In this document: one piece after another, positions 19,167 to 29,301 of the stretch | Layout of the letters: every line of letters begins with the position of its first letter | How positions within the stretch are numbered: the first letter of the stretch is position 1 | From: Zancudomyces culisetae | Taxonomy: Eukaryota > Kickxellomycota > Harpellomycetes > Harpellales > Legeriomycetaceae | Assembly (NCBI GenBank): GCA_001969505.1 | Contig: LSSK01000184.1 | Span: forward strand, 1 to 36,400 | Length of the DNA: 36,400 nucleotides | Direction of reading: 5' to 3' | The notes under the pieces: model-generated | Told to the model about the DNA's origin: nothing | Database searches by the model: none | The model's input: the letters and a program-made list of their open reading frames with translations, nothing else | Made by a program: the position numbers and the translations under genes

Positions 19167-20452
19167 TGTGTTCTGTTATTTTGGCGTTTTTATTAAAAAA
19201 TAACTATTTTATACCAAATCTGCTTACACTTTCAAAAACAAATGTAAAACCGAAAAAAAGGGGGAAGATATGTTATTTATTTCCTTATTGATCTTAGCTT
19301 TTAGTGCAGGATCCTGAAATGTTGCTAAAATAACATTTATGGTAGTTAAATTTCAATCAAATGTACTGGGTGTTGTTGCTATTTTCTTTATTTTCTTTAT
19401 TTTTGTTGCTTTTGTTGCTTTTGTTACTCCTGCTATTTTCGTTAATTTCGTTCTTTCCGTTGATTCTTTTATTAATTGATTCGAATAAATACCACTAGCT
19501 CCAACTGAAATGAATGATGATATTCTAGACCGAATTCAATTATTGGTTTTGATTTTCAAGCTATGTGCATTATTACTCCAATTTACATTGAAAATAATTG
19601 AATGCTGCCAATAAGTAGTCCTCAATCGAAAATGAAGCACTTGATCGTTTTTTGGCTAATTTTAGCTAGGTTTTATTCGCTATTACCACAAGTTCATTGT
19701 TGCTTGGTATTGTACCTGGTTTCTAAGCATTTGGGAAAATATGCTTGGTTTCTCTTAGTCTCGAGACACAAACCAAAGGCCCAGATATTTGTTGGTACTT
19801 TTATTTTGTGCCTCCTTACCATTCTTGGTCTTTTTGTGTACCAATTTTAGAATCTGTATTGTGAATAATGTGAACAATATGATAATAACGGAGCTGTTAG
19901 CTGTGATACCAGGAATGGCTGTATGCCAGGAATTCTTCATAGCTGGGTACAGTAAATAATACACTAAAATCAATCAGGATATACATTGAGGTCTCCAGTC
20001 GAATGGTTTTGTAACTTTTTTTCTTAAAAGGAAGAGTAAGATGAAAAAAGCAAAGCCTAGAATACAAGCTCCAGATTCAAATAAAAAATTTATTTAAGAC
20101 TAAAAGTTAATGTGTTCATTCAAATCCCTCAATAGCAATATTACTGTAAATAAAGAATAGCATAGTATACCCTCTAGATAACCACAAAGTACTAGACAGT
20201 AGCTAAAACAACCACATCAACCACAGCATATTATATGTTATAATTTATCATTTGTTAGAAAAATTTTTATTGTTATAGTTCTTCGCAAAAAGACGAATTT
20301 GATCATTATAGATATGTTGTTTTTCTTTTTCATGAAATGAATATTTCCGCTTTAATGCAAGATGTATTTACAAGTAGGTTATTTTAGAATGACCATTATA
20401 AGCCAACTATAAATTTTTTGAAAATGCACCATCTCAAAGATTGCTTTTAGAA

Positions 20453-20482
20453 GGGGGAGGAGGGGGAGGGGGCGGAGGGGGG
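20453..20482 (+). repeat. G-quadruplex-forming tract
   Basis: Runs of 5, 5, 5 and 6 G are separated by short A/C/G spacers, satisfying the G3+N1-7 pattern four times over. This is striking in DNA that is otherwise strongly AT-rich. Confidence 0.75.
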
Positions 20483-20772
20483 TTATAGTACTTGCTGGTC
20501 AACAAAAAAGGTATACTTTTTTGCTTAGAGAAAGACAATCGAAATTATATTGACGCATTATTTTATCAACCTTTTTTTGGCGCTTTTTTATCGATGTTCA
20601 CATCCAGGCTCTACTATCTTATAATAGAGTTTGTCAAAATCTAGAATATTATATATAAGGTTTCTAAAAAAGTATAGGAATGCAGATAGGGGTAGATAGG
20701 GATAGATAAGTGTTTGATATGCACATGAAAGCGATGGTAGATCTGTTTATACACACAAATATACACACAAAT

Positions 20773-20797
20773 ATACATACATACATACATACATACA
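20773..20797 (+). repeat. ATAC tetranucleotide microsatellite
   Basis: About six tandem ATAC units sit within a longer CA/AT-rich tract (20751-20845) that also holds repeated ACACAAAT and AACACATA units. It is simple-sequence DNA without coding potential. Confidence 0.85.
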
Positions 20798-22375
20798 GTC
20801 ATACATAAACACAACACATAAACACATAAACACATACATACACATTTGCACATGATTATCCAATAAACTTCATCTTACTCAACTGGTCGTCACATATTGA
20901 TCATACTTCCATTATCAGTAACAAAAGAGACATAAACATGCTCAATATCCAATATTTTTCACGGGTAGAACGATTCCCCTATTTTTTTATCTGTGATTCT
21001 TAGTAATATGTGAACCTTACGGATTTATCCATCCTCTATCGCGATTTTTGGCGTTTGAACAATCTTCATCGATTACAAACTATTTTTTAGTTATTAAACA
21101 CACAACTAGACTTTGGCTTCCTTATCGATAACCTCCGCTCGAAAAAAGCGGTAAATACAAAGTATTCCTACCAAGAACATAATGGTAAAAAACATTAATA
21201 AAACAAAACATTCCTAAAAGTCGCAAAAAGCTGTTTTAATTTATAAACCGGGTATCTGTTACTTTTTCACGTTTCGTTTTAACAATATCCAGTAAATTAA
21301 ACCATCACATGGGCGAATCGCAGTACGGGAAAACGCTTTTCCTCCAACCACATCAACCGCCAATTGAAACCCAAGGGTTTTACAATACCAAAACCCGAAA
21401 CCTTAATGATTCAGTAGCTTGGTTCCGAACGGAGAATTAGGAACAGCAAATAATATAGCCGAATTATATATTTCACGCCAAAAGCGGCCAATTCTCAAAA
21501 AGGGGCCTATTTCACAGTTCTTTTTTCCTACTTTGATTTCCACTCTTGCAACACTTGGTGACATGGTATTCTAGCTTATAACAGGTCAAGTTTGGTTATG
21601 TTAGCATTTCTTTTCGCAAGTGTATGGGATCAGCACCCGTAAAAAGAAATACGTAGAAAATGTGAAACTATGTTCTAGCATTTGAGATACTAGAAAAACA
21701 ATTATAGACTCTAGCAAGCTAATAGTTGCAATAAAGTCTGCAGATTATTGTTTATACTTTTGTCCAGTAGTGTGGGTGGAAGCATGTGTCCAGACTCTTG
21801 TACATAAAAAAAAAAGAAATAGATACGACTTTTTAATATTAACCCCCTTTTCCTAGTGGAAGAATTGGAGGAAAGGTGTGGGCGCGAGGTAAAATTCGAG
21901 TACCATTGGTGGACACTATCCGGCTCAAAGGTCCTATCTATGCTAAAATAACATTAATTTATTCCTTTGTTTTAGCAGAGCAAAAAAATATCATAGAGTA
22001 ACCCAGTTGAAAATAGCAGAAATGGTTTGTATGTGCATTTAATTATGCAACCCCAGCAAGTCTTGTTATCAGGGTGCGATCTCTTTATTTTTCAAATGCG
22101 AGCTACATTTTTATTTGCGTTTTGCTTTAGGTCAACTGTATCTGGGCAAGGCGTGAAGTATTTAATACCATATAAATCACAGTCGTTATTGACTTGTGGT
22201 TGAAGTTATTCTGTAAACTCATGTTTCAAATACACAAAAGTTACATTTAAGCCTCTAATACTAAGTTTATATTTACAAAATACCACTAAAGGTATATTAC
22301 ATACACAACTAATTACTAATCAGAACCAACTTCGGTCTAAAGCTAAAGTAAAGGTTTTTAAAACGTTAATAAAAA

Positions 22376-22381
22376 GATAAG
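22376..22381 (+). promoter_or_regulatory. GATA-factor box upstream of GLT1
   Basis: GATAAG lies 32 bp upstream of the GLT1 start codon. Nitrogen-regulated yeast genes are controlled by GATA factors (Gln3, Gat1), so the site is plausible in context. It is short, single in the proximal region and close to the start codon, so chance is quite possible. Confidence 0.25.
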
Positions 22382-22412
22382 AACAATATTAATTAAGACA
22401 GGCGTCGACATA

Positions 22413-25400
22413 ATGTCATCAATGTTAAAAGAAATGGGCTGGAAGTCCGTACTACCACAGAAATCGGGCCTATACAACCCAGAAAATGAAGTTGATAGCT
22501 GTGGTGTGGGCTTTGTTATAGACATAAATGGAAAACCAACACATGATATTATCAGAAAGGCAGACTATTTGCTGTCAAACATGGAACATCGCGGTGCAGA
22601 GGGCGCCGATAGTAGAGACGGTGATGGTGCGGGAATAATGGCATCGATGCCCCATAAATTCATGCGCAAGGTTTGGTCACCAACTCTGAGTAAGCTGGAT
22701 AATACCCAAACCAGGGGTGACCTAAACGGAGTGGGTTGTATGAACTCGATACTTGTTCCAGGTGCTTATGCAACAGGCAATGTATTTTTCAATAGGAACA
22801 CAGATATTCGCCAAAAGGCCATGGATGCTTTTGAGAAATCTGCAGCCAAGTGCGGGTTAAGAGTGGTGGGATGGCGTAAAGTCCCAGTTGACAGAGATTA
22901 TATCGGCCCAATGGCGAAAAAAAGCGAACCAACGATACTTCAACCTCTTATAGTACCACAGAGTATAGAAGTAGGTCAGGATCTCATTAGCAAAGATAAA
23001 GACCAGGATAGCGTTTTGGCTTTCGAGAGAAAATTATTTTTGTTTCGCAAGGTAGTGACAAATGAAATCAGATCAGAAAGTCCAATTGATGGGTTTTTCT
23101 ATGTATCATCATTATCGTCGCAAAAGATAGTGTACAAGGGTTTGCTGTTATCGCGAAATTTAAATGCCTATTATCTGGATCTGAATGATTCGGATTTTAC
23201 AAGTCATTTTGCTCTTGTTCACTCTAGATTTTCCACAAACACATTTCCATCTTGGGATCGTGCACAGCCAAACAGATTATCTGCGCATAACGGCGAAATT
23301 AACACCTTAAAAGGAAATAAAAACTGGATGCGTTCAAGAGAAGGACTTCTAGAATCGGCACATTTTACTAAAAAACAGCTCGAGCAAATTTATCCTATTA
23401 TTGAGGATCATGGATCTGATTCACAGGCCTTTGATAACGTTGTTGAGCTATTAATGTTAGGCGGAGTGCTTACTCTCCCAGAAGCAGTCATGCTTATGAT
23501 ACCTGAGGCATGGCAAAACATTGTAATACCCGACGATAATTCCGAGCAGAGTACATTTATCCGGCAAAAAAGAGCATTTTATGAATGGGCATCTTCAATT
23601 ATGGAACCATGGGATGGTCCCGCGCTCATGACTTTTTCTGACGGAAGATTTTGCGGTGCAACGCTTGATAGAAATGGATTGCGACCATGTAGGTATTATA
23701 TTACTAATGATGATGTGATGATTTGTGCCAGCGAAGTTGGTGCCATTAATATTTCGCCAGAGAACGTAAAAAGCAAAGGAAGACTGATGCCTGGCAAGAT
23801 GCTTTTGGTTGATACGGTTAAGGGTGAGATTATATCTGACGACACCTTGAAAGGCGAAACAAGCACAAAGTATCCATTTGCTGATTGGATAGCCAAAAAG
23901 ACAATCGATATAAATGCACTGGTTTCGGCGTACAGGATGGTGGAAGCATCTGACAGTACTGTCCCATGCACAGATAACCGTGGCGTATCGGCGGCTAAGA
24001 GTGACATCTTTAGCGATCCAAGACTGGCTGCATTTGGGTACTCAATAGAGGAAATAAATATGCTGCTTTTACCAATGATATACAACGGAAAAGAGGCGTT
24101 AGGATCAATGGGAAATGATACTGTGCTTGCATGTTTGGACTCAGAGCCTCGTCTACCATTTGATTACTTGCGGCAGGTGTTTGCCCAGGTGACAAATCCA
24201 CCAATCGATCCTATCAGGGAGAAGGTTGTAATGACGCTAGAGTGTCTGGTAGGCCCCGAACACAATACACTAGATGTAAATAAAGATCAAGTAAACAGAA
24301 TAAGACTGCCAAGCTTTCTGCTTTCATCAGAAGAATTGGAGGCACTTCGGAACATTCAAAAAGTGCGTGAAAGTGGGTTAGATGAGAGTCTTATTAATTC
24401 TGACATGCACGTAAAGCTTAGTGGATGGAGCTCAAAAGTGTTGGATATATCCTTTGAAAGAGAAGGCGGAGTTGAAGCATTTAGTAAAAGAATCAGTGAT
24501 CTGTGTTTTGAAGCGGCTGAATGTGTCAGAAATGGGGTCAAGATACTCATTCTTTCTGATAGAAATGTCAATAAGGACAGAGTTTCACTATTCTCGCTAC
24601 TTGCGTCTAGTGCGGTACACCAAAGATTGGTGAGGGAAAAACTCAGACTAAAAGTGGCGCTAGTAGTTGAGGCTGCAGATGTTAGGGAAGTGCATCATTT
24701 TTGCACAATAATTGGCTATGGAGCAGATGCAATATGTCCATATTTTGCTTATGAATTAATAGCAAAACTCTCAACCATGAAAATAAATGATTGTAGTGAA
24801 GAGGGGGTTGATAAGATTCTCTTGAAATACAGGAATTCTATTAATGATGGCGTAAAAAAAGTCATGTCAAAGATGGGCATATCCACATTACAGTCATACA
24901 AGGGGGCTCAAATATTTGAAGCTCTAGGGATAAATGACGAGGTGATGGAAATGTGTTTTATGGGCACACCGTCACGAATTGGAGGTGCAACATTTAGTGT
25001 TTTTGCTGCTGATGCAATTGCATTTCATTATCGGGGGTATGGATGTGGATATGGTTTAACTACTACTAGCGTATCCAAAGAGTTGGAACCAGGTAAAACT
25101 CAATCAGGTGGGGTTGGTAAATTTGGAGAATACCACTGGGCTAATGGTGGCAAAAACCATGTAAATACACCATCTGCAATCGCAAGCCTACAACACGCTG
25201 TGAGGGAAAAAAATCAAGCAAGCTGGGATGCCTACACAAAAGAAAACTGGGACAATGCTGTGAAAAAGTGTACTTTAAGGGGGCTTTTAGAGATAGACTA
25301 CTCAAAAACAGAGCCAATCCCAATAGAGCAAGTCGAGCCTTGGACCGAAATAGTGAAAAAGTTTTGCACTGGAGCAATGTCATACGGCTCAATTTCTCTA

Positions 25401-28400
25401 GAAGCACATACTTCCCTAGCAATAGCAATGAACAAATTAGGTGGTAAGAGTAACTCGGGGGAGGGAGGTGAAGATTCGCAAAGATACATTAAGAAAGAGA
25501 ATGGCGATTCTGAAAGATCTGCAATTAAGCAGATTGCCTCAGGGCGTTTCGGTGTTACTAGTCATTATTTAGCAAATGCAGACGAATTGCAGATAAAAAT
25601 GGCACAAGGAGCAAAACCCGGAGAAGGTGGTGAGCTACCTGGACACAAAGTATCAGGTAAGATAGCAGAGACAAGACATTCAACTGAAGGTGTGGGCCTG
25701 ATTTCACCACCACCACATCACGACATCTACTCGATCGAAGATCTAAAAGAGCTTATATATGATTTAAAGGGTGCTAACCCAAGAGCGCGTATAAGTGTTA
25801 AGCTGGTTTCAGTAAATGGAGTGGGTGTTGTAGCCTCGGGTGTGGCAAAGGCAAAGGCTAATCACATATTGATTTCTGGACATGATGGTGGAACTGGTGC
25901 TTCGCGATGGACAGGAATAAAATATGCGGGTTTACCTTGGGAGTTGGGGCTTGCAGAAACCCATCAGACACTTGTGCTCAACAATCTACGAGAAAAAGTT
26001 GTAATCCAAACTGATGGTCAGTTAAAGACAGCAAAGGATGTGATTATGGCCGCATTGCTAGGAGCAAACGAGTTTGGATTTGCGACAACCCCACTCATTG
26101 CGTTAGGCTGTACTATGATGAGAAAGTGCCATCTGAACACCTGTCCTGTTGGAATAGCCACACAGGATCCTGTACTGCGTGAAAAGTTTGCAGGAAAACC
26201 AGAAGATGTCATAAACTTTTTCTACTTTTTGGCTGAAGATATAAGAAAAATTTTAGCATCTTTAGGATATTCTAAACTTGAAGACATTGTAGGAAAAGCT
26301 CAGTACTTGAAAATGGATACAGAGTACATTGCAACTTCAGAAAAAGCTAAATACATAAACCTGTCTGGAATACTTAAGCCTGCAACAGAAATGTACAGGG
26401 AGTATAAGATGTCCAGCAAAATAACAAGTTCTCAGTCAAGCCATGACGAGTCAGAGATCAAAATGGAAATAAAGAGTGGTGAAAGTTTTCTGTCACTGGC
26501 AAGCTTGGCCGCAACTTTGGAGGAGGAAAAAGTGGAAGAAGTATTACTTAGGGATGTGCTAGATGCCATTGAAAGCGGAAAAAAGGTTAATCTGGAAAGC
26601 AGAATCAAAAATACTGATCGGGCATTTGGAAGCACTTTTTCGTACTACGTTTCCCTGTACCACGGTGCAAAGGGTCTGCCACAGAATCAGGTTCATATCA
26701 AACTCAATGGATCAGCAGGCCAATCACTTGGTGCATTTCTAGCTTCAGGGATAACGGTGGAGGTGGAGGGTGATTGTAATGATTACGTAGGAAAAGGATT
26801 GTCTGGGGGAGTTGTGATAGTGTATCCACCCAGAGGATCAAGATTTAGCTCGAACGAGAACGTTATAGTGGGAAATGTGTGTCTTTACGGTGCCACTAGT
26901 GGTGAGGCATATATTTCAGGTATAGCTGCAGAAAGGTTTGCAGTGCGCAATTCGGGAGCGATTGCTGTAGTCGAGGGTGTTGGAGATCACGGGTGTGAGT
27001 ATATGACTGGTGGCAGAGTTGTGATTATTGGAGAGACAGGAATTAATTTTGCAGCGGGAATGTCTGGTGGAATAGCATATGTATACTGTAAAGGCGAGAA
27101 AGGTAGCTTTGTAGAAAAAGTAAATATGGAACTCGTGGAGATCGAAACCTTGGAAAGTAAAGAAGAAATCATGGAGGTCAAAAAAATCCTAGAAAAACAT
27201 GTCGAATATACAGGTTCTCAACACGCACAGCATATTTTGCAAGGCTGGACACATAATGTTGGTCACTTTGTTAAAGTCATTCCTACAGAATACAAAAAGA
27301 TTTTGGAAAAAAAGAACGCGAAAAATGCACAACCAACCCGAGTTGAGCATAGTAAAAAAACCAGCAAATCAGTTGAAACAGCAAAGGTAGTGGATCTGGA
27401 AGATCTAGTGGAAAATAAAGCTCCAGGGAAAATAGCTGGACAAAAAAATAAGAGAAGTAGCGCCGAGGAGTGGCGAGACTCGACAAAGATTAAGGTTAAG
27501 GGATTTATGAAAATTCGTCGTGAAGGAGAGGAGTATAGAGATATTGTCAAGAGAGTCAAGGACTGGGGAGAAATAAGCAACCGAATGAGCAAGGCCAAAT
27601 TAAAACAACAAGCCGCAAGATGTATGGACTGCGGTGTACCGTTCTGCCAGTCAGATACAACAGGGTGTCCAATAGGTAACATGATTCCAAAGTGGAACGA
27701 GTTGGTATATCAAGATGACTGGAGGAATGCATTTGAGCGATTGATGGAAACAAACAACTTTCCAGAGTTTACTGGAAGAGTATGTCCGGCACCGTGCGAA
27801 GGGTCATGTGTTCTCGGAATTAATTCTGATCCTGTTGCAATCAAGTCAATCGAAGCAGCGATAATTGATTATGCATGGGAGCAAGGGTGGATGACACCAC
27901 AATTACCTACATATAGAACTGGAAAGCGGATTGCAATAGTTGGTTCGGGACCTGCTGGACTCTCAGCAGCAGACCAGCTAAACAAAGCTGGACACACTGT
28001 GACAGTGTATGAGCGTGAAGACAGAGTTGGTGGGTTGTTAATGTACGGTATTCCAAACATGAAGCTGGACAAGGAAAATGTGTTGCGGCGAAGAACTGAT
28101 AAAATGGAAAGGGAAGGCGTATGTTTTGTTACAGGTGTAAACGTTGGGGTAGACATAACCACTGAGCAACTCATGGAGAAAAATGACGCTGTGCTACTGG
28201 CAATAGGCTCAACAAAGCCAAGGGATCTCGGTATTGAGGGAAGAAACCTTAACGGTATACACTTTGCTATGGATTACCTGACTCCAGCCACCAAAAACAT
28301 GATTTATAAATCAGATATCTCTGCAATCGATGTGAACGACAAGAATGTAATAATTATCGGGGGTGGAGATACAGGAAACGACTGCATAGCAACATCAGTG

Positions 28401-29063
28401 CGTCAGGGAGCAAGATCAGTTACTAACTTTGAATTGCTGATGAAACCAGCAGTTGGTAGACGCAATGACAAAGAAAACCCATGGCCACAATTCCCCAGAG
28501 TGTTCAAGGTCGACTATGGACATGCAGAAGCCAAAGAGGTGTATGGAACAGATCCCCGAATATATTGCATCAGTACCAAAAGATTCATTGGTGATGACCA
28601 AGGAAACCTAAAAGGGCTCGAAACCGTTCAGGTACAGTGGACAAAAGCTGAGGGTAGTGGCAGATGGGAATTCAAAGAAGTCGAAGGAAGTACAAAAATC
28701 TTTGCGGCCGACGTGGTTTTGATATCTATGGGCTTTGTTGGGCCAGAAAAATCAGCAGTGCTAGGCGAACTCACAAAGTGTGATACCAATGATACTAAAG
28801 GAGTAAATAAACCAAGCAGTACAGTAGGTGGCTTTGGTATGGGATGTATAGAAGCCCATGATACAGACTACAAGACCGAATTTGAGGGTGTATTTGCAGC
28901 TGGTGATTGTAGGAGAGGACAGAGTTTAGTGGTGTGGGCAATAAACGAGGGACGACAAGCTGCCCGTAGCATTGATGATTATCTTGTCAAAAAGAGCGAT
29001 CCACATAGGAACTCACAACTGCCGGTGTCCGGCGGGGCTGTAAAAAGGCTGATTGATATTTAA
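22413..29063 (+). CDS. GLT1: NADH-dependent glutamate synthase (GOGAT), fused large and small subunits
   Basis: The 2216-residue single polypeptide converts glutamine and 2-oxoglutarate to two glutamates using NADH, as the GOGAT step of ammonia assimilation. A 29-residue propeptide precedes Cys30 (DSCGVGF), the class II amidotransferase nucleophile; EHRGAEGAD and NGEINTLKGN belong to the same domain (to about residue 440). A central domain follows, then the FMN-binding synthase domain (about 900-1250), including GGKSNSGEGGED and the 3Fe-4S cysteines of KCHLNTCPVG (near residue 1235). The beta-helix GXGXG domain (about 1400-1560) precedes a linker. The small-subunit part has ferredoxin-like cysteines (ARCMDCGVPFCQ near 1735, CPAPCEGSC near 1790), the FAD motif VGSGPAGLSAADQL (near 1844) and a second nucleotide fold at IIIGGGDTGND (near 1980). 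It is slightly longer than the 2145 residues of S. cerevisiae Glt1. There is no intron, unlike several neighbours. It converges with EDE1. Confidence 0.98.
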   Translation: MSSMLKEMGWKSVLPQKSGLYNPENEVDSCGVGFVIDINGKPTHDIIRKADYLLSNMEHRGAEGADSRDGDGAGIMASMPHKFMRKVWSPTLSKLDNTQTRGDLNGVGCMNSILVPGAYATGNVFFNRNTDIRQKAMDAFEKSAAKCGLRVVGWRKVPVDRDYIGPMAKKSEPTILQPLIVPQSIEVGQDLISKDKDQDSVLAFERKLFLFRKVVTNEIRSESPIDGFFYVSSLSSQKIVYKGLLLSRNLNAYYLDLNDSDFTSHFALVHSRFSTNTFPSWDRAQPNRLSAHNGEINTLKGNKNWMRSREGLLESAHFTKKQLEQIYPIIEDHGSDSQAFDNVVELLMLGGVLTLPEAVMLMIPEAWQNIVIPDDNSEQSTFIRQKRAFYEWASSIMEPWDGPALMTFSDGRFCGATLDRNGLRPCRYYITNDDVMICASEVGAINISPENVKSKGRLMPGKMLLVDTVKGEIISDDTLKGETSTKYPFADWIAKKTIDINALVSAYRMVEASDSTVPCTDNRGVSAAKSDIFSDPRLAAFGYSIEEINMLLLPMIYNGKEALGSMGNDTVLACLDSEPRLPFDYLRQVFAQVTNPPIDPIREKVVMTLECLVGPEHNTLDVNKDQVNRIRLPSFLLSSEELEALRNIQKVRESGLDESLINSDMHVKLSGWSSKVLDISFEREGGVEAFSKRISDLCFEAAECVRNGVKILILSDRNVNKDRVSLFSLLASSAVHQRLVREKLRLKVALVVEAADVREVHHFCTIIGYGADAICPYFAYELIAKLSTMKINDCSEEGVDKILLKYRNSINDGVKKVMSKMGISTLQSYKGAQIFEALGINDEVMEMCFMGTPSRIGGATFSVFAADAIAFHYRGYGCGYGLTTTSVSKELEPGKTQSGGVGKFGEYHWANGGKNHVNTPSAIASLQHAVREKNQASWDAYTKENWDNAVKKCTLRGLLEIDYSKTEPIPIEQVEPWTEIVKKFCTGAMSYGSISLEAHTSLAIAMNKLGGKSNSGEGGEDSQRYIKKENGDSERSAIKQIASGRFGVTSHYLANADELQIKMAQGAKPGEGGELPGHKVSGKIAETRHSTEGVGLISPPPHHDIYSIEDLKELIYDLKGANPRARISVKLVSVNGVGVVASGVAKAKANHILISGHDGGTGASRWTGIKYAGLPWELGLAETHQTLVLNNLREKVVIQTDGQLKTAKDVIMAALLGANEFGFATTPLIALGCTMMRKCHLNTCPVGIATQDPVLREKFAGKPEDVINFFYFLAEDIRKILASLGYSKLEDIVGKAQYLKMDTEYIATSEKAKYINLSGILKPATEMYREYKMSSKITSSQSSHDESEIKMEIKSGESFLSLASLAATLEEEKVEEVLLRDVLDAIESGKKVNLESRIKNTDRAFGSTFSYYVSLYHGAKGLPQNQVHIKLNGSAGQSLGAFLASGITVEVEGDCNDYVGKGLSGGVVIVYPPRGSRFSSNENVIVGNVCLYGATSGEAYISGIAAERFAVRNSGAIAVVEGVGDHGCEYMTGGRVVIIGETGINFAAGMSGGIAYVYCKGEKGSFVEKVNMELVEIETLESKEEIMEVKKILEKHVEYTGSQHAQHILQGWTHNVGHFVKVIPTEYKKILEKKNAKNAQPTRVEHSKKTSKSVETAKVVDLEDLVENKAPGKIAGQKNKRSSAEEWRDSTKIKVKGFMKIRREGEEYRDIVKRVKDWGEISNRMSKAKLKQQAARCMDCGVPFCQSDTTGCPIGNMIPKWNELVYQDDWRNAFERLMETNNFPEFTGRVCPAPCEGSCVLGINSDPVAIKSIEAAIIDYAWEQGWMTPQLPTYRTGKRIAIVGSGPAGLSAADQLNKAGHTVTVYEREDRVGGLLMYGIPNMKLDKENVLRRRTDKMEREGVCFVTGVNVGVDITTEQLMEKNDAVLLAIGSTKPRDLGIEGRNLNGIHFAMDYLTPATKNMIYKSDISAIDVNDKNVIIIGGGDTGNDCIATSVRQGARSVTNFELLMKPAVGRRNDKENPWPQFPRVFKVDYGHAEAKEVYGTDPRIYCISTKRFIGDDQGNLKGLETVQVQWTKAEGSGRWEFKEVEGSTKIFAADVVLISMGFVGPEKSAVLGELTKCDTNDTKGVNKPSSTVGGFGMGCIEAHDTDYKTEFEGVFAAGDCRRGQSLVVWAINEGRQAARSIDDYLVKKSDPHRNSQLPVSGGAVKRLIDI

Positions 29064-29301
29064 ATTGGCAGTCATAATTGTTGAATTGCTTTGAGTTATC
29101 TGTTTATCCAGGTTTAGTTCGATTCTGTTTTGTTTTGTTTTTTTTTCTTTTTTTTGAAGGGGATGAGGGGTATTAAGGACATCAGCAACTTTTGAAGGCC
29201 GCTTATAGCTTTTATTTTTTTAATCAAATTTTATTAAAAGAAATAATAGTAATTTGGTATATAATACTAAATAAATTATCAAAATTGGAAAAGTCAAGAC
29301 T

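Larger units (their letters stand above)
19167..22412. other. 3.2 kb intergenic region upstream of GLT1
   Basis: This gap separates the divergent SMYD-like gene (-) and GLT1 (+). It contains T-rich imperfect repeats of TTTTGTTGC near 19402-19430, a G-quadruplex motif (20453-20482), an ATAC microsatellite (20773-20797) and a GATAAG box (22376-22381). I saw no tRNA, no recognisable small RNA and no convincing coding frame. An 82-codon hydrophobic frame at 19602-19850 looks accidental. I looked for the Gcn4 core TGACTC in the last kilobase before GLT1 and did not see it. Confidence 0.55.

Noticed and set aside
19602-19850. 82-codon hydrophobic plus-strand frame
   Set aside because: Hydrophobic frames arise easily from T-rich DNA; there is no conserved motif or sensible membrane topology, and a similar-sized frame overlaps it on the other strand.
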